NCBI GenBank assembly: GCA_014529385.2
Contig: CM043947.1
Span: forward strand, 128,764,391-128,828,390
DNA from: Adiantum capillus-veneris
Lineage: Eukaryota; Streptophyta; Polypodiopsida; Polypodiales; Pteridaceae
DNA: 64,000 bases
Direction: 5' to 3'
Notes under the pieces: model-generated
What the model saw: only the letters and a program-made list of their open reading frames with translations
What the model was told of the DNA's origin: nothing
Databases searched by the model: none
Translations under genes and position numbers: made by a program
Shown here: piece by piece, positions 13,268 to 24,109 of the stretch
Numbering within the stretch: position 1 is the stretch's first letter
Layout: each line of letters starts with the position of its first letter

Positions 13268-14846
13268 TGTAACATTTAATGGCCTAATAACTTATGTGTA
13301 GCGGAAATTAGCATGAACATAGTGGGCATTTCATTAGAATAGATTCCTAATGAGAATTACAAGAGTGCTTGGGTGGAGAGAGCAACAAAAAGCATAACAC
13401 GTAGTTAGATAGCATCGACAATACTTTCAAAAGAGAGAGCAATTAAGCTATTGACAACAGTTGAGGACCAGATTTTCATGGAGCCGGTCCCCCCTCCAAA
13501 AGACTTTGTATTATGGTTTCTCCCATCAAGAGAGACATTGTACAATACAATTCTTTGTGTTCCTTCAAGACTAGCTAGTGCAATGAAGATGTAAACTTCA
13601 TGCACTAAGAAAAACACTTAACAAACACAACTTGAATTATCCCCGTTCTCAGACCCAAGACCTCACACACCTTCGAAGATGGTGAGAGCTAGCAGGGTAT
13701 GAGAGTAGATTGAGAGGAAGAAGGAGTATCTTACGAGAAAGATGTACATCTCCTCACATAATCACTCATATGTAGCATAGCTTAGCTTAGTAATTAGCTT
13801 GGTAGAGGAGATGAGCATGCATTGAAGCTTGGCTCTTGGTTGGATTTGCATCCACATGCCAAGAGAGTGTTGATGTAGGCTTCTATCTCACAAGCTTGGA
13901 GTAGGTGATGAGCTCTCCATTAAAGCTTGGGAAGATATAGTCTTCTCTTTCTTCACACATGAGCTTGTGTGAGTGTGTGTGTGATAATGCCTTGCAAAAA
14001 TCAGCCCCCCCTCTATCTTGGGCGAGCCCTCTTGCTAAATGCTCTTCCTGAAGCCTCATTGGCCCTCCCCAAGTCAAGCCAATCACAATTAAGCAGCATA
14101 AGTGATAGCCTTCTGACATGTGTCCCCCTTTCCCCTTTTGTGAGAGCTTTAGGTAATTAAATAATTAAACTAAACTCTCATTGGACCCCTTTGCCTCCTG
14201 GCCAATAGGAATCAGGCAAGCCATGGGGCTCCTGAATGCTCATTGGACTCCTTGGGAGACTGCCCAATAGTCTTCTAGGAGACTTAATTCTCATTGGTTT
14301 CTTTTATTAAATGTTTTTAAATTAATTAAACTAGATTTACTCTAGCTTAATTTTCATTGGTCCACTTCAAGGGTCATCCAATAGAAATTGGGCACACCTT
14401 GTGGGCATCTGGCCTAGGGAGCTGACATGTGTCCCTCATTCCATTTGTGTAAAGGGAGCCTGTGTGTGTGTGTGTGTGTGTGTGGCTTTCTCTCTCATCC
14501 CCTACTGTTAGGGCTTGCCCCCTCCCATGTAGGGATGTGCAAAGACTTTTAGGGCACACACAAAGCATCCAATTTTCCCTAGGGTTGACCTTTGGACACA
14601 ACCTTTGAATTTTGGAAGTCTTAATGGGATGAACCTTAGGGTCTTTTTAGCCCATTGTTGCACATGGCTCTTTTGCAGATGTCCCCCCCTTTGGATCCCT
14701 ATTTTCCCTCCTTTGGATCCCTTCTGTGGCCGGTCTGCTAGCTTAACCAATATTCTAGCTTTTTCTCCCCTGGCCTTCCCCACATTAAATGATCAGTTTA
14801 ATATGAGAAAATCATTTAGGAGAATTAGATATTGATTATTATGACA
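13268..14846. mobile_element. solo LTR of the gypsy-1 family
   Basis: This 1579-bp TGTAACATTT...ATTATGACA sequence matches the gypsy-1 LTRs (15862-16955 plus 23208-23706, and 29430-30508 plus 53602-54106). It is flanked on both sides by the perfect 5-bp target-site duplication TGTAG (13263-13267 and 14847-14851). No interior remains, as expected after LTR-LTR recombination. It sits inside the DUF7869-like coding sequence. Confidence 0.95.
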
Positions 14847-15861
14847 TGTAGGCTTGTTATCAATGTTTGATAAAGCCATAGTGAGACAAATTGGATAGAT
14901 TTCCATGTCACTTGGAGCTAGCATAACAAAGTCACCTTGGTGCACATCAAACATAGGGTCAAACTCTTCCCTTGGTCTATCTCCTTGAGGAACACAAAAA
15001 TGATCAGTCAACTCTTCAAGGCCTAAGAATCTTTCTTCTCCTTGCTGTAAGCTCATTGTGGTGGATTGTAGGTGACAAGAGTCCTGAGTTGTTGGCCAAA
15101 AATTTTCATACAAGCCTCCCTCTGATATGGTTGCTTTTCCAAGCTCGTCAATCACCTTACTCCAATAATCTATCACAAATCTATAATACCGTGGCACATT
15201 TGAACCATTTCCTAGATTTTTCCAAAACTTAATATAATTCTTCAACCCTAAAATCACTTCTTCGTGAGCCTTGACATATTCTGCAATTGGCACCAAAGGT
15301 GGATCTCAATGTGGCAACATTGGATTGCCTTCTATGTCTGTTTTCCAAAGGCGAATGCTTCCACTCCAACTTGATACACCTACATAGGCCTTATGATGCA
15401 TCATTGGTGTCTCATCTTGAATAAAAAACCTGAATTGAAGTGGTTTGGAATGTTCAACAAGTATGTCTTGTCCACCATCACAATATTGCTTGAAATCGGG
15501 GACCTTTTCAAGCAAAAATGGGACAGGAGATGAAGATGAGCTATTTCGTAATGTATCCATCAAGTGTGGAAAAGTATATGTTTGTGTAACTCTCAATTTC
15601 TCTGGAAATTTACTGAACTTGGCATCTATGTTCTCATGTGTATGCCCAACCATCAAAAATCCTAGTTGGATGGTTTTGAAAACACCCCTTGCAACAAGAA
15701 TTGACAAATAGGCAAATAAGTATGGATTTTTGTTTTCCCCTGCACAATTATCCAATTGTAGTAACAAGTTCTCTGGCAACTTGCAAAATGTATTCCTCTT
15801 TTGTAGCTTTTGATGGCTGCACGATGGGCTCTTTTCTATCACTCAATTTGTAGTGGTCTAA
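14847..15861 (-). pseudogene. DUF7869-like gene, middle piece with the diagnostic motifs
   Basis: The minus strand encodes LLLQLDNCAGENKN and, about 35 residues on, FLMVGHTHENID...FS. This pair is diagnostic for plant DUF7869 proteins, whose function is unknown. An in-frame TGA at 15306 (probably from CGA) and a one-base shift near 15790 break the frame. Upstream of the shift the codons read DHYKLSDRKEPIV. They join directly to the piece beyond gypsy-1 (SLLHAL...) once gypsy-1, the 1.4 kb element and their duplications are removed. Downstream it joins the piece at 12906-13262 across the solo LTR. Confidence 0.82.
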
Positions 15862-16955
15862 TGTAACATTTAATGGCCTAGTAACTTGTGTGTAGTGGAA
15901 AATAGCATGAACATAGTGAGCATTTCATTAGAATAGCTTCCTAATGAGAATAACAAGAGTGCTTGGGTGGAGAGAGAAATAAAAATCATAACACCTAGTT
16001 AGATAGCATGAACAATACTTCAAAAGAGAGGGAAGTTAAGCTATTGACAACAGCCGAGGACCGGATTTACATGGAGCCGGTCCCCCCTCCAAAGGGCTTT
16101 GTATTATGGTTTCTACCATCAAGAGAGACATTTTACAATAAAATTGTTTGTGTTCCTTCAATACTAGCTAGTGCAATGAAGATGGAAACTTCATGCACTA
16201 AGCAAAACACTTATCAAACACAACTTGAATTATCCCCATTCTCAGACCCAAGACCTCACACACCTTCGAAGATGGTGAGAGCTAACAGGGTATGAGAGTA
16301 CATTGGGAGGAAGAAGGAGTATTCTTACAAGAAAGATGTACATCTCCTCACATAATCACTCATATTAGCATAGCTTAACTTAGTAATTAGCATGGTAGAG
16401 GAGATGAGCATGCATTGAATCTTGGCTCTTGGTTGGATTTGCATCACAAAGAAAAGAGTTGTTGGTGTAGGCCTCCCTTCTCACAAGCTTGGAGTAGGTG
16501 ATAAGCTTTCCATTAAAGCTTGAAAGAAAGAGAGAGTCTTCTTTTCTTCACACATGAGTTGTGTGTGTGTGTGAGTCAATAATGCCTTTGAAAAATCAGC
16601 CCCCTCCCTCTCTTGGTCGCGAACCCTCTTGCTATTTGCTCATGTTGCAGCCTCATTGGACCTCCCCAGAGCTAGCCAATGGTAATTAAGTAGTATAAGT
16701 GATAGGCTTCTGACATGTGTCCCCCTTTCCCCTTTTGTGAGAGTTTTAGGTAAATAATAAATGCAACTAAACTCTCATTGGACCCCTTTGCCTTCTGGCC
16801 AATTGGAATCAGGCAAGCCATTGGGCTGTTGAATGCTCATTGGTCCCCTTGGGAGACTATCCAGTAGTCTTCTAGAGAGATTAATTCTTATTGGTTCTCT
16901 TATTAAGTGTTTTTAAATTAATTAAACTAGATATACTCTAGCCTAATTCTCATTG
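15862..16955 (-). repeat. gypsy-1 3' LTR, part 1 (left of gypsy-2)
   Basis: The sequence starts TGTAACATTTAATGG and aligns with the solo LTR at 13268 and the right LTR at 29430. It is interrupted by gypsy-2. The last five bases, CATTG (16951-16955), form one copy of the gypsy-2 target-site duplication. Confidence 0.93.
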
Positions 16956-17108
16956 TGTAAGAAACTAGGCAACTAGGCTATGGTAGATCCTCCTCCCAAC
17001 CTCCCTTTATAGGGTGGACTCCTAGCCCCTTGCCCTAGATGGATCCCCTATCCACATTGCCTAGCCCGGACCGTGGCTGTAGTCCTTGCCTAGCCTAGTT
17101 CTTAGGGT
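16956..17108 (-). repeat. gypsy-2 3' LTR, truncated
   Basis: This matches 23030-23182 of the intact LTR. The last about 20 bp of the repeat are lost where the copia-Z fragment is joined, after TTAGGGTACAG. Confidence 0.9.
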
Positions 17109-18068
17109 ACAGAACTCAGCCTTTCATTCAAGGACAAAGCACATTGAGGTGAGATATCACTTCATACGCACTCTTTTGGAAGAGGGACAACTAAAGCTAG
17201 GAAAGGTGCATACAAGTGAAAATCCTGCAGACATTTTTACAAAGGTGGTCAACAAGGAGAAGTTGAGCTTTTGCTCATCTTCAATCGGCATTCAAGGATA
17301 AGAAGCCAGAATGGAAAGCAGTCACAGGTTTGGTTTGGAGATCAGTCTTCAAGTGGGAGATTGTTACGTATGGAGCCTGATTTACCCTTTTAATTTTCTG
17401 TGGTAAAAGCGCACATTTTTAAGGCCCCCATTATGAGGAGAAGCCATCGTGCGTGAAGGAAAATCACTCACTGGAAACCAAAATTTTCACGGACAAGAAT
17501 CAGGGGAAACTTTAAAGGCCGGAATATTCTTTTTCGCCGGTAGTCAATGGCCGATGGCCGGTGGTCGGAAGTCAATGGCTGGTGGCCTGTGGTCGGAAGT
17601 CAATGACCGGTGGCCGGTGGCCGAATTCAAAAGCGGACTTGTCTTCTCAAGGACGGCCACACATGGGCGGATTGGAGGGTCCGATTTGGACTTATTCGCA
17701 CAAGGGCGGCTACACATGATTGTCTCTCATAAGAGAGGGCAACCCTTTTGGCCTATAAAAGGAGGCCATTTCTACACACATTTCATAGTGTGAAGTTGAT
17801 GCAACAAGGTGAGTGTGAGGTGGTGAGAGTGAAGCAAGGCGGGAGCTCCATTAAGGGTATAATCCCTTTGTAAACTACTTCTTGTTTTGAAGTACTAAAG
17901 CCATTGAGTGGCTGCTTTTCCGTGGACGTAGCCCACATTGGGTGAACCACGTATATCATGTGTACTCTCTCTCTCTCTCTCTACTCTATAATCTCGTGTA
18001 TATAAATCTGTCTCTCTCCATTAAGTAATCTACTCAATTATCTATTTAGCTACGTCTTATTTCCTAAC
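17109..18068 (+). mobile_element. copia-Z 3' fragment (RNase H end plus 3' LTR)
   Basis: 17109-17301 encodes the end of copia RNase H (HIEVRYHFIRTLLEEGQ...IFTKVVNKEKL), almost identical to 52575-52757. A polypurine tract (CAAGTGGGAGAT) follows, then an LTR from 17362 to about 18068, homologous to 52818-53596 but shorter in the GC-rich part. No 5' part exists. The simplest history is a full copia-Z insertion into gypsy-2 integrase. A later deletion then removed gypsy-2 integrase C-terminus, part of the gypsy-2 LTR and most of copia-Z. Confidence 0.88.
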
Positions 18069-21000
18069 GGTTGAAACCCATACATGAGCATGAAAGGACT
18101 GAAGCCCATTGTGACACGCTTAGAACTATTGTAGGCAAACTCGAGAATAGGTAAGTATTCTTCCTAGTCTGTCTGTTTTTTGCTAACGTATGCTCGAATC
18201 ATATCCTCTAGCACCTGGTTAACCCGTTTCGTTTGACCATCTGTCTCCGGATGGTCAGTTGTACTGAGGTTGAGTTGTGTACCCAATCGTTTAAATACAG
18301 CTCGCCAGAAGTGACTGTTAAACTTTGGGTCACGATCACTAACAATATTACTTGGCAATCCATACAATTTGTACAGATTGTCCACAAACAATTTTGCTAG
18401 TTCTGGTGTCTTAACCGTTGATTTGGTCGGAATAAACTTACATAGTTTAGTCAACCTGTCTACGACCACCCATACTGAGTCATGTCCGTGTATAGTGGTT
18501 GGTAAACCTACTATGAAATCCATGGAGATACTTTCCCATTTTCCATTGGGAATTTCCAAGGGATGTAAGAGTCCTCCTGCTTTCAGGCGCTCTGCTTTGT
18601 TAACTTGAAATTTTTGGCAATGCAAGACATAAACTTGAACAAAACCACGGAGACCTGGCCAGTAAAACTGTCATCGTAGGAGAGAGTAAGTTTTTCTAAT
18701 CCCTGGGTGCCCTGCACTTGGACTATCATGACATTCATAAAGAATTTGGCGCCGAATGTCTGTGTCCTTCGATACACAAACACTCCCCTTGTGAAGTAGG
18801 TACCCATTGTCGATGGTAAAATGCTTCCATCGCTGTAGTTCATCACTTGATAAAGGAGAACTAGGTGTGGAGGTTAACTGTGCACTACCTTCATTGGAGT
18901 GAGAAGGATCCCTCTTTTGAACATGGCTCCACACTTTGGAATATGTTTCATCTTGCTCATATTTGCCCTTGAGAGAATCTAAAAGTTCACTTACGAAGTT
19001 CCGTGAACAATAGCGAGTTAATCTCTAGCATTAGACTGAGAGAATCTGCCACTATATTGTATCGGCCTTTGCGATACCTTAACTTGGCGTCATATTCATG
19101 AAGGATCTCGGCCCACCTGGCTTTTCGACCCTTTAAATCTGTTTGTTGTGTAAACCATTTGATGCTTTCATGGTCAAACACAATCTCGAACTGAGCACCA
19201 TACAAATAGTGACACCATATCTTTAAGGTAGACACTATTGCATAGAGTTCACGTTCGTAAGCAGAGTAATTATGCTGATCTGCATCCAGCTTCTTACTTT
19301 CGAATGCAATTGGCCGTCCGTCTTGTAACAGGACTGCTCCAATAGCATGGTCGTTGGCATCCGTTTCCAAAACGAATGGTTTCAAAGGATCGACAATAGC
19401 TAGTATAGGAGCTGTAGCTAATGCATCCTTGAGTGTTTCAAAACTCTACTGTTGAGCTGCACCCCACTGAAAAGACTTACCTTTGCCTTTGAGTTGGTCC
19501 GTCATAGGTACAGCAAGGTGAGCATAGTTTTTAACGAACCTTCGGTAAAAACCTACAAAGCCTAAAAAGATTTGTAATTCTTCCAGATTTTTAGGAGGTG
19601 GCCATTTCCGGATGGTATCCACTTTGGATTGATCCATGTACAGGCCATTTGTTGAAATAACATGCCCTAAATAATGAATTTCTTCCTTGAGAAAATCACA
19701 TTTAGATTCCTTGGCATATAACTTGTTTGAACGTAACAACTCAAACACCTGTCTGAGATGTTGCAAGTGATCTTCTTTAGAAGCACTGTAAACTAGTATG
19801 TCATCGAGGAACACAATGACAAATTTGCCCAGATATGGTTTCAAGACACTATCCATAAGTGTCATGAAAGTTGCGGGTGCATTGGTTAACCCAAAGTCCA
19901 TCATCAAAAACTCCTAATGTCCAAACCGTGTTCGGAATGCAGTCTTAGGGATAACAGCAAGCCGAATACAGACTTGGTGATATCCTGACCTCAAATCAAT
20001 ATTTGAAAAAAATCGTTTATGCGTTAACTTGTCAAATAACTCATCGACCCTTGGAAAATGGGTATTTGTTCTTAATTGTCACCGCATTTAAACCTTGGTA
20101 GTCTATGCACATGCGCATATTGTGTCCTTTTTCTTCACCAAAATTATAGGCGAAGCCCATGGTGAAGAACTGGGTTGTATAAACCCTATGCTAAGGTAGT
20201 CAGCAAGCTGACGTTCCACTTCAGCAGCCTCTGAGTAACTCATACGGTATGGTGGTTTACTAACAGGCTTACAGTCTGCAGCCACGTCAATGCCATGTTG
20301 CATTGAACGTGTCGGCAGTAAACCTGATGGCAAATCATTAGGAAAAACATCTTGAAATTCCTTTAACAATTTTTGTAATTGATTAGCAACGTTTTCTTGT
20401 GTAGAATTAGAAATTGGTGGAATAGAGGAGAGAGAAGCATGCGGCATTGAGGAATTTTCAACAGACTCAAGATTGGAAAGAAAATGAGACAGTGAGTAAC
20501 ACAATAAAACCTGTTCTATTTCATTATCAGAAACGAGCTGCATCAGCTCAACATTAGAAATCAGTGGTGATGATGGTATATCCTTTTCTCCTAACAACAA
20601 CACATGTGCGCCCTGGGAATCAAACATCAAACTGTTGTGCTCATAGCTACGCTTCAGTGATGGTCCTAGGCTATGCAACCACTCCCTACCAAGAACCACA
20701 TCAGCCCTTTCCATGCTCATAACTTGAAAATCCAAACAAGTAGAGTACCCTTGTACTTCCAATGGAACAGCTCTACATTGAGTATCCCATACTTCACTGT
20801 CATGTCCATTCATCATTGCTACCTTGTAGCGGTTGGTACTCGGAGTTTGAGGCAGTTTGAGTTTTTTCACCAATCCATAATTGGTGAAATTGTGCGTAGC
20901 ACCGTCATCTACCAAGATGCGCACCTTGTGCCCTTGCAGATATCCGTGCATACGTACTAACTCATGTGTTCCAAAGGTCTGTTTCCACATGAATGCTATG

Positions 21001-21092
21001 AGACAGCATTCATGCACCACCTCAGTGTGTGTTACTTCCACTGTAGAAAACTTGGAGGAAGACTCGAGAGGCAGTAGTTGCACGGTGTGCAC
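18069..21092 (-). pseudogene. pol: gypsy-2 pol (protease, RT, RNase H, integrase), truncated
   Basis: Reading from 21092 down, the order is protease (ILVDDGATHNF), RT start (SPWASPIILVKKK near 20150), RT palm with the intact FLDDILVYS active site (about 19820-19800), thumb, RNase H (VLETDANDHAIGAVLL), zinc-finger region and integrase core. The integrase core retains MDFIVGLPTT, SDRDPKFNS and the HPETDGQTKRVNQ block, in which the third catalytic residue Glu appears as Lys. RT is interrupted near 19910-20100, and TAG at 18164 replaces Trp in the common DWEEYLP motif. Integrase runs on to 18069 and is cut off at the copia-Z fragment. The C-terminal domain is lost. Confidence 0.9.
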
Positions 21093-21119
21093 TGCTTTCT
21101 CCTTCCCATGGGCAGCAGA

Positions 21120-22206
21120 TTTCCCCTTGGGACAATCCTTTTTGCCATGGCCTCTTCCTAAGCATTGAAAACATAGCTTCTCTTTCTTGGCCTTATCAAA
21201 ATCCTCAGGAGAGAGAGGACCCCTGGACCCCTTGGGTTTTTAGATGCCTCTGAATTAGCAACTATAAATTTTCTTTTATTGTGCCCATACTGAGTGCGTG
21301 TATTATTATGTGTACTAGCAGGCACATGACTGTGATGTGTTTTCTTATCCTCAGGGTCATCATGAATATGTGCTTTCACTATGGCTTCCTCGAGTGTTTT
21401 AGGGTCTTGGGTCTTGACATACTTCTTAAGTTCTGGAGTCAGACCTCGGATGAACCCTCGTACTTGTTGAAAGGTGTCCAATCCTTCCAACTTGAGGATA
21501 ACGTCCCGATAGTGAGAGATATATTCAAGGAGTTATGGATATTGGTGCATGGAACATGTGTCCCAATTGGTCCAATTCCGATCTGCCTCATTGGTAGGCA
21601 AAAACTCATTGCTGAACATTATTTCAAAGGCTGCCCAACTCTGTGGTATGATGTTCTTCTCCTTGAGAGACATCCACCACTTGTAGGCCTTGCCTTCCAG
21701 AGTTAGGCTCGTTTGCAGAGCTCTTACTGCATCCAGAGTGCGTCGTAAGGCGTGAATTCCATCCCATTTACTGAGAAAGATGGTCATTGCATCCTTATTG
21801 CGGTCCCGGTCTTTGCCTTTGAAAACTGGTGATTTGAAATTTTTCAATAAATCATCTACCTCTTTGGTAGTGAGAGTATGTAGTGTTTCATTAATTGGGC
21901 CTTGCCCGTGTGTTCCAACGTGCTCATGCATGTGTCAGCCGGACCCTTGTTCTGCTGTTGCAGCAATTGAATGACTAAATTAGAAAGTTTAGTAACATTT
22001 TCATTTAAAGCCTTAAAATTCTCGTCCATGACTGTCATGCATGTTTGAAGTGCACGAAATTCTTGAATATTGAGCAATTCATAAGTATCTTCTCCTGCCG
22101 TAGCGTCGCACGTACTCTCCTTGAGAGTATCCGGCCGCGAGACATCATTGGCAAGAGCAGGAATACTTTGCTCAAAATCAAAATTCATGTTGATATCCAA
22201 ATCCAT
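21120..22206 (-). pseudogene. gag: gypsy-2 gag
   Basis: ATG at 22206 opens an acidic N-terminus (MDLDINMNFDFEQSIP) with a coiled-coil-like stretch (MTVMDENFKALNENVTKLS). A capsid-like region (FKGKDRDRNKDAMTIFLSKWDG, WWMSLKE) lies at 21931-21533. A C-terminal part with VRGFIRGLTPELKKYV follows at 21490-21158. A CCHC knuckle (CFQCLGRGHGKKDC) is read at about 21175-21133 in the next frame. At least two frameshifts or stops break the gene, near 21930 and 21500. Confidence 0.85.
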
Positions 22207-23029
22207 GGCTACACAGTGCAGTGCAAGAAGTACTCAGGAAAAAAAAAACCTGATCTCGGTAGCTTGAAAATATTGAGCAAATCGACAATCGATGATTCTC
22301 TTGAAAGTATGGAGCAAATTCAAGCGGCCAATAATCTGGTTTGCGTCGTATGCAATACACCAGTTAATCTTTGAAATGTGTCGACGAAATTCGTACCCGA
22401 CAAGAAGCGTGAACAGACGAATCACTGTGGAGTTGTTTCCGATGGGGCTTGCATCGTATACGAGAAGCCAAAACGGAAAAAGTTTCGACCAATTAATGGC
22501 TTGTCGAAACGTCCAAAAGCTATGTGCAGCAAGTTCGAATTTCTGGATTTACTGTAGTTGACAGAAATTTGTTGTGATGATGCCCATCGTATCGGAGAGG
22601 GAAGCCGAAGAGCAAAAGAAAACAAGCTGCGTGGGCATCGGCTCCCTTATAATGTCCAATAGGGTTGTCCGAGTGGGAACGGCCAACCCTTAAGGGATTT
22701 TAAAAAACAATTATGACGAACTTTGCTCTGCAGACAGCATGACCGCCTGCGCAATCCTTGTGAGGGAGTTAGCTCGCGATGGCGAGCTCCTCTGAAGCCG
22801 GGCAAGAGACGGCAATTGTGGGTCTTCCCCTTGCGCTCCCACTGAGCCTGAGTTCGACGGTTTTGGAGCAAGTCAAAAGACGCTCTCTTCCCCCACTAGG
22901 GGTTGCTGCACACGTGCGGGCTCTGGCTTCTTCGTCCCTCTCCCAATTTAGATTGCATGACCATGCAAAGCCAAAAACGGCTGGTTCTCCACGCCTGTGT
23001 CCTAAAAAAAGGAGTGGCTATGATACCAG
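22207..23029 (-). other. gypsy-2 leader with Met-tRNA primer site
   Basis: No gene is supported. On the minus strand the primer site CTGGTATCATAGCC sits right after the LTR, at about 23014-23028. The remainder is the untranslated leader up to the gag ATG at 22206. Open stretches on either strand here have no protein-like signature. Confidence 0.8.
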
Positions 23030-23202
23030 TGTAAGAAACTAGGCAACTAGGCTCTAGTAGATCCTCCTCCCAACCTCCCTTTATAGGGTGGACTCCTAGC
23101 CCCTTGCTCTAGATGGATCCCCTCTCCACATTGCCTAGCCCGGCCCGTGGCCGTAGTCCTTGCCTAGCCTAGTTCTTAGGGTACAGGACCCGTGTCTTGA
23201 CA
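23030..23202 (-). repeat. gypsy-2 5' LTR (minus-strand sense)
   Basis: Intact 173-bp LTR starting TGTAAGAAACT and ending GTCTTGACA, followed by TSD CATTG. Confidence 0.93.
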
Positions 23203-23706
23203 CATTGGTTCACCTCAATGGCCATCCAATAGGATTTCAGTACACCTTGTGGGTATCTGGCCTAGGGAGCTAACATGTGTCCCTCTTTCCCCTTGTGTAC
23301 AAATGAGGCTTGTGAGTGTGTGTGGGTGTTTATCTCTCATCCCATACTTCTTGGGCTTGCCCCCTCCTATGTAGGGCTTGAAAAAGACTTTTTGGGACAC
23401 ACTCAAAGCATCCAATTCCCCTAATGTTTGACCTTTGGACACAACCTTTGATTTTTGGAACCTTATCATTTTGGAAGTCTTAATGGGCTAAACCTTAGGG
23501 TCTTTTAAGCCCATTGTTACACATTGTTCTTTTGCAAATGGCCCCCCCTTTGGATCCCTATTTTCCCTCCTTTGGATCCCTACTGTGGTCGGTCTGCAAA
23601 CTTAACCAATATTCTAACTTTTTCTCCCTTGGCACTTCCCCATATTAAATGATCAGTTTAACATGAGATAATCATTTAGGAGAATTATATATTGATTATC
23701 ATGACA
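23203..23706 (-). repeat. gypsy-1 3' LTR, part 2
   Basis: This is the continuation of the LTR after gypsy-2, ending GATTATCATGACA as in the other copies. The first five bases are the second TSD copy of gypsy-2. A purine-rich tract (minus-strand CAAGAGAGAGGTAA) adjoins at 23707. Confidence 0.92.
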
Positions 23707-24109
23707 TTACCTCTCTCTTGAAATCATAGTCGTCTTCGACTATGGTGTAGAGAAGATAAAGCATATTCATGAGTCCTTTTTCCTAGCGGGTAGAGGATCT
23801 CTATGTTACCCTACGACATCGTTCCACAATGGATGACTAGTCCATTTGGTGCTTGAGAGCCTGAGGCTGCTGCAAGCATGTTTGCACATTAGTCCTATCA
23901 ATCTTCCATAGTAGAGTGACAAGCTCTACTTGGTGTTCGGGAGACTTCGTCTCCGCAAACTTGATGTAAGCATGCATACTACTTCAATTTTGTGCACAAT
24001 AAAGAAAAAGAGAGTCTTATAAGACAAACATTTTGTTCATTTTTAACATTTGTACATTTTCTTTACTCTTGGGAAGCATTGTAAGCATTGACAAGGTTTA
24101 GGTTATCCT
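23707..24109 (-). other. gypsy-1 3' untranslated stretch and polypurine tract
   Basis: No gene is seen. The polypurine tract of gypsy-1 lies at 23707-23720 (minus strand). The rest separates the chromodomain end from the LTR. Confidence 0.7.

Larger units (their letters stand above)
16956..23202 (-). mobile_element. Ty3/gypsy element gypsy-2, nested in the gypsy-1 LTR
   Basis: The element has short LTRs of about 173 bp (TGTAAGAAACTAGGCAACTA...GTCTTGACA) and the perfect TSD CATTG (16951-16955 and 23203-23207). The primer site CTGGTATCATAGCC lies next to the right LTR on the minus strand, so the element reads right to left. Gag occupies 22206-21120. Protease, RT, RNase H and integrase occupy 21092-18069. 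Its 3' end is missing: the left LTR stops at 17108 and integrase stops at 18069, with a copia-Z 3' fragment in between. Confidence 0.94.
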
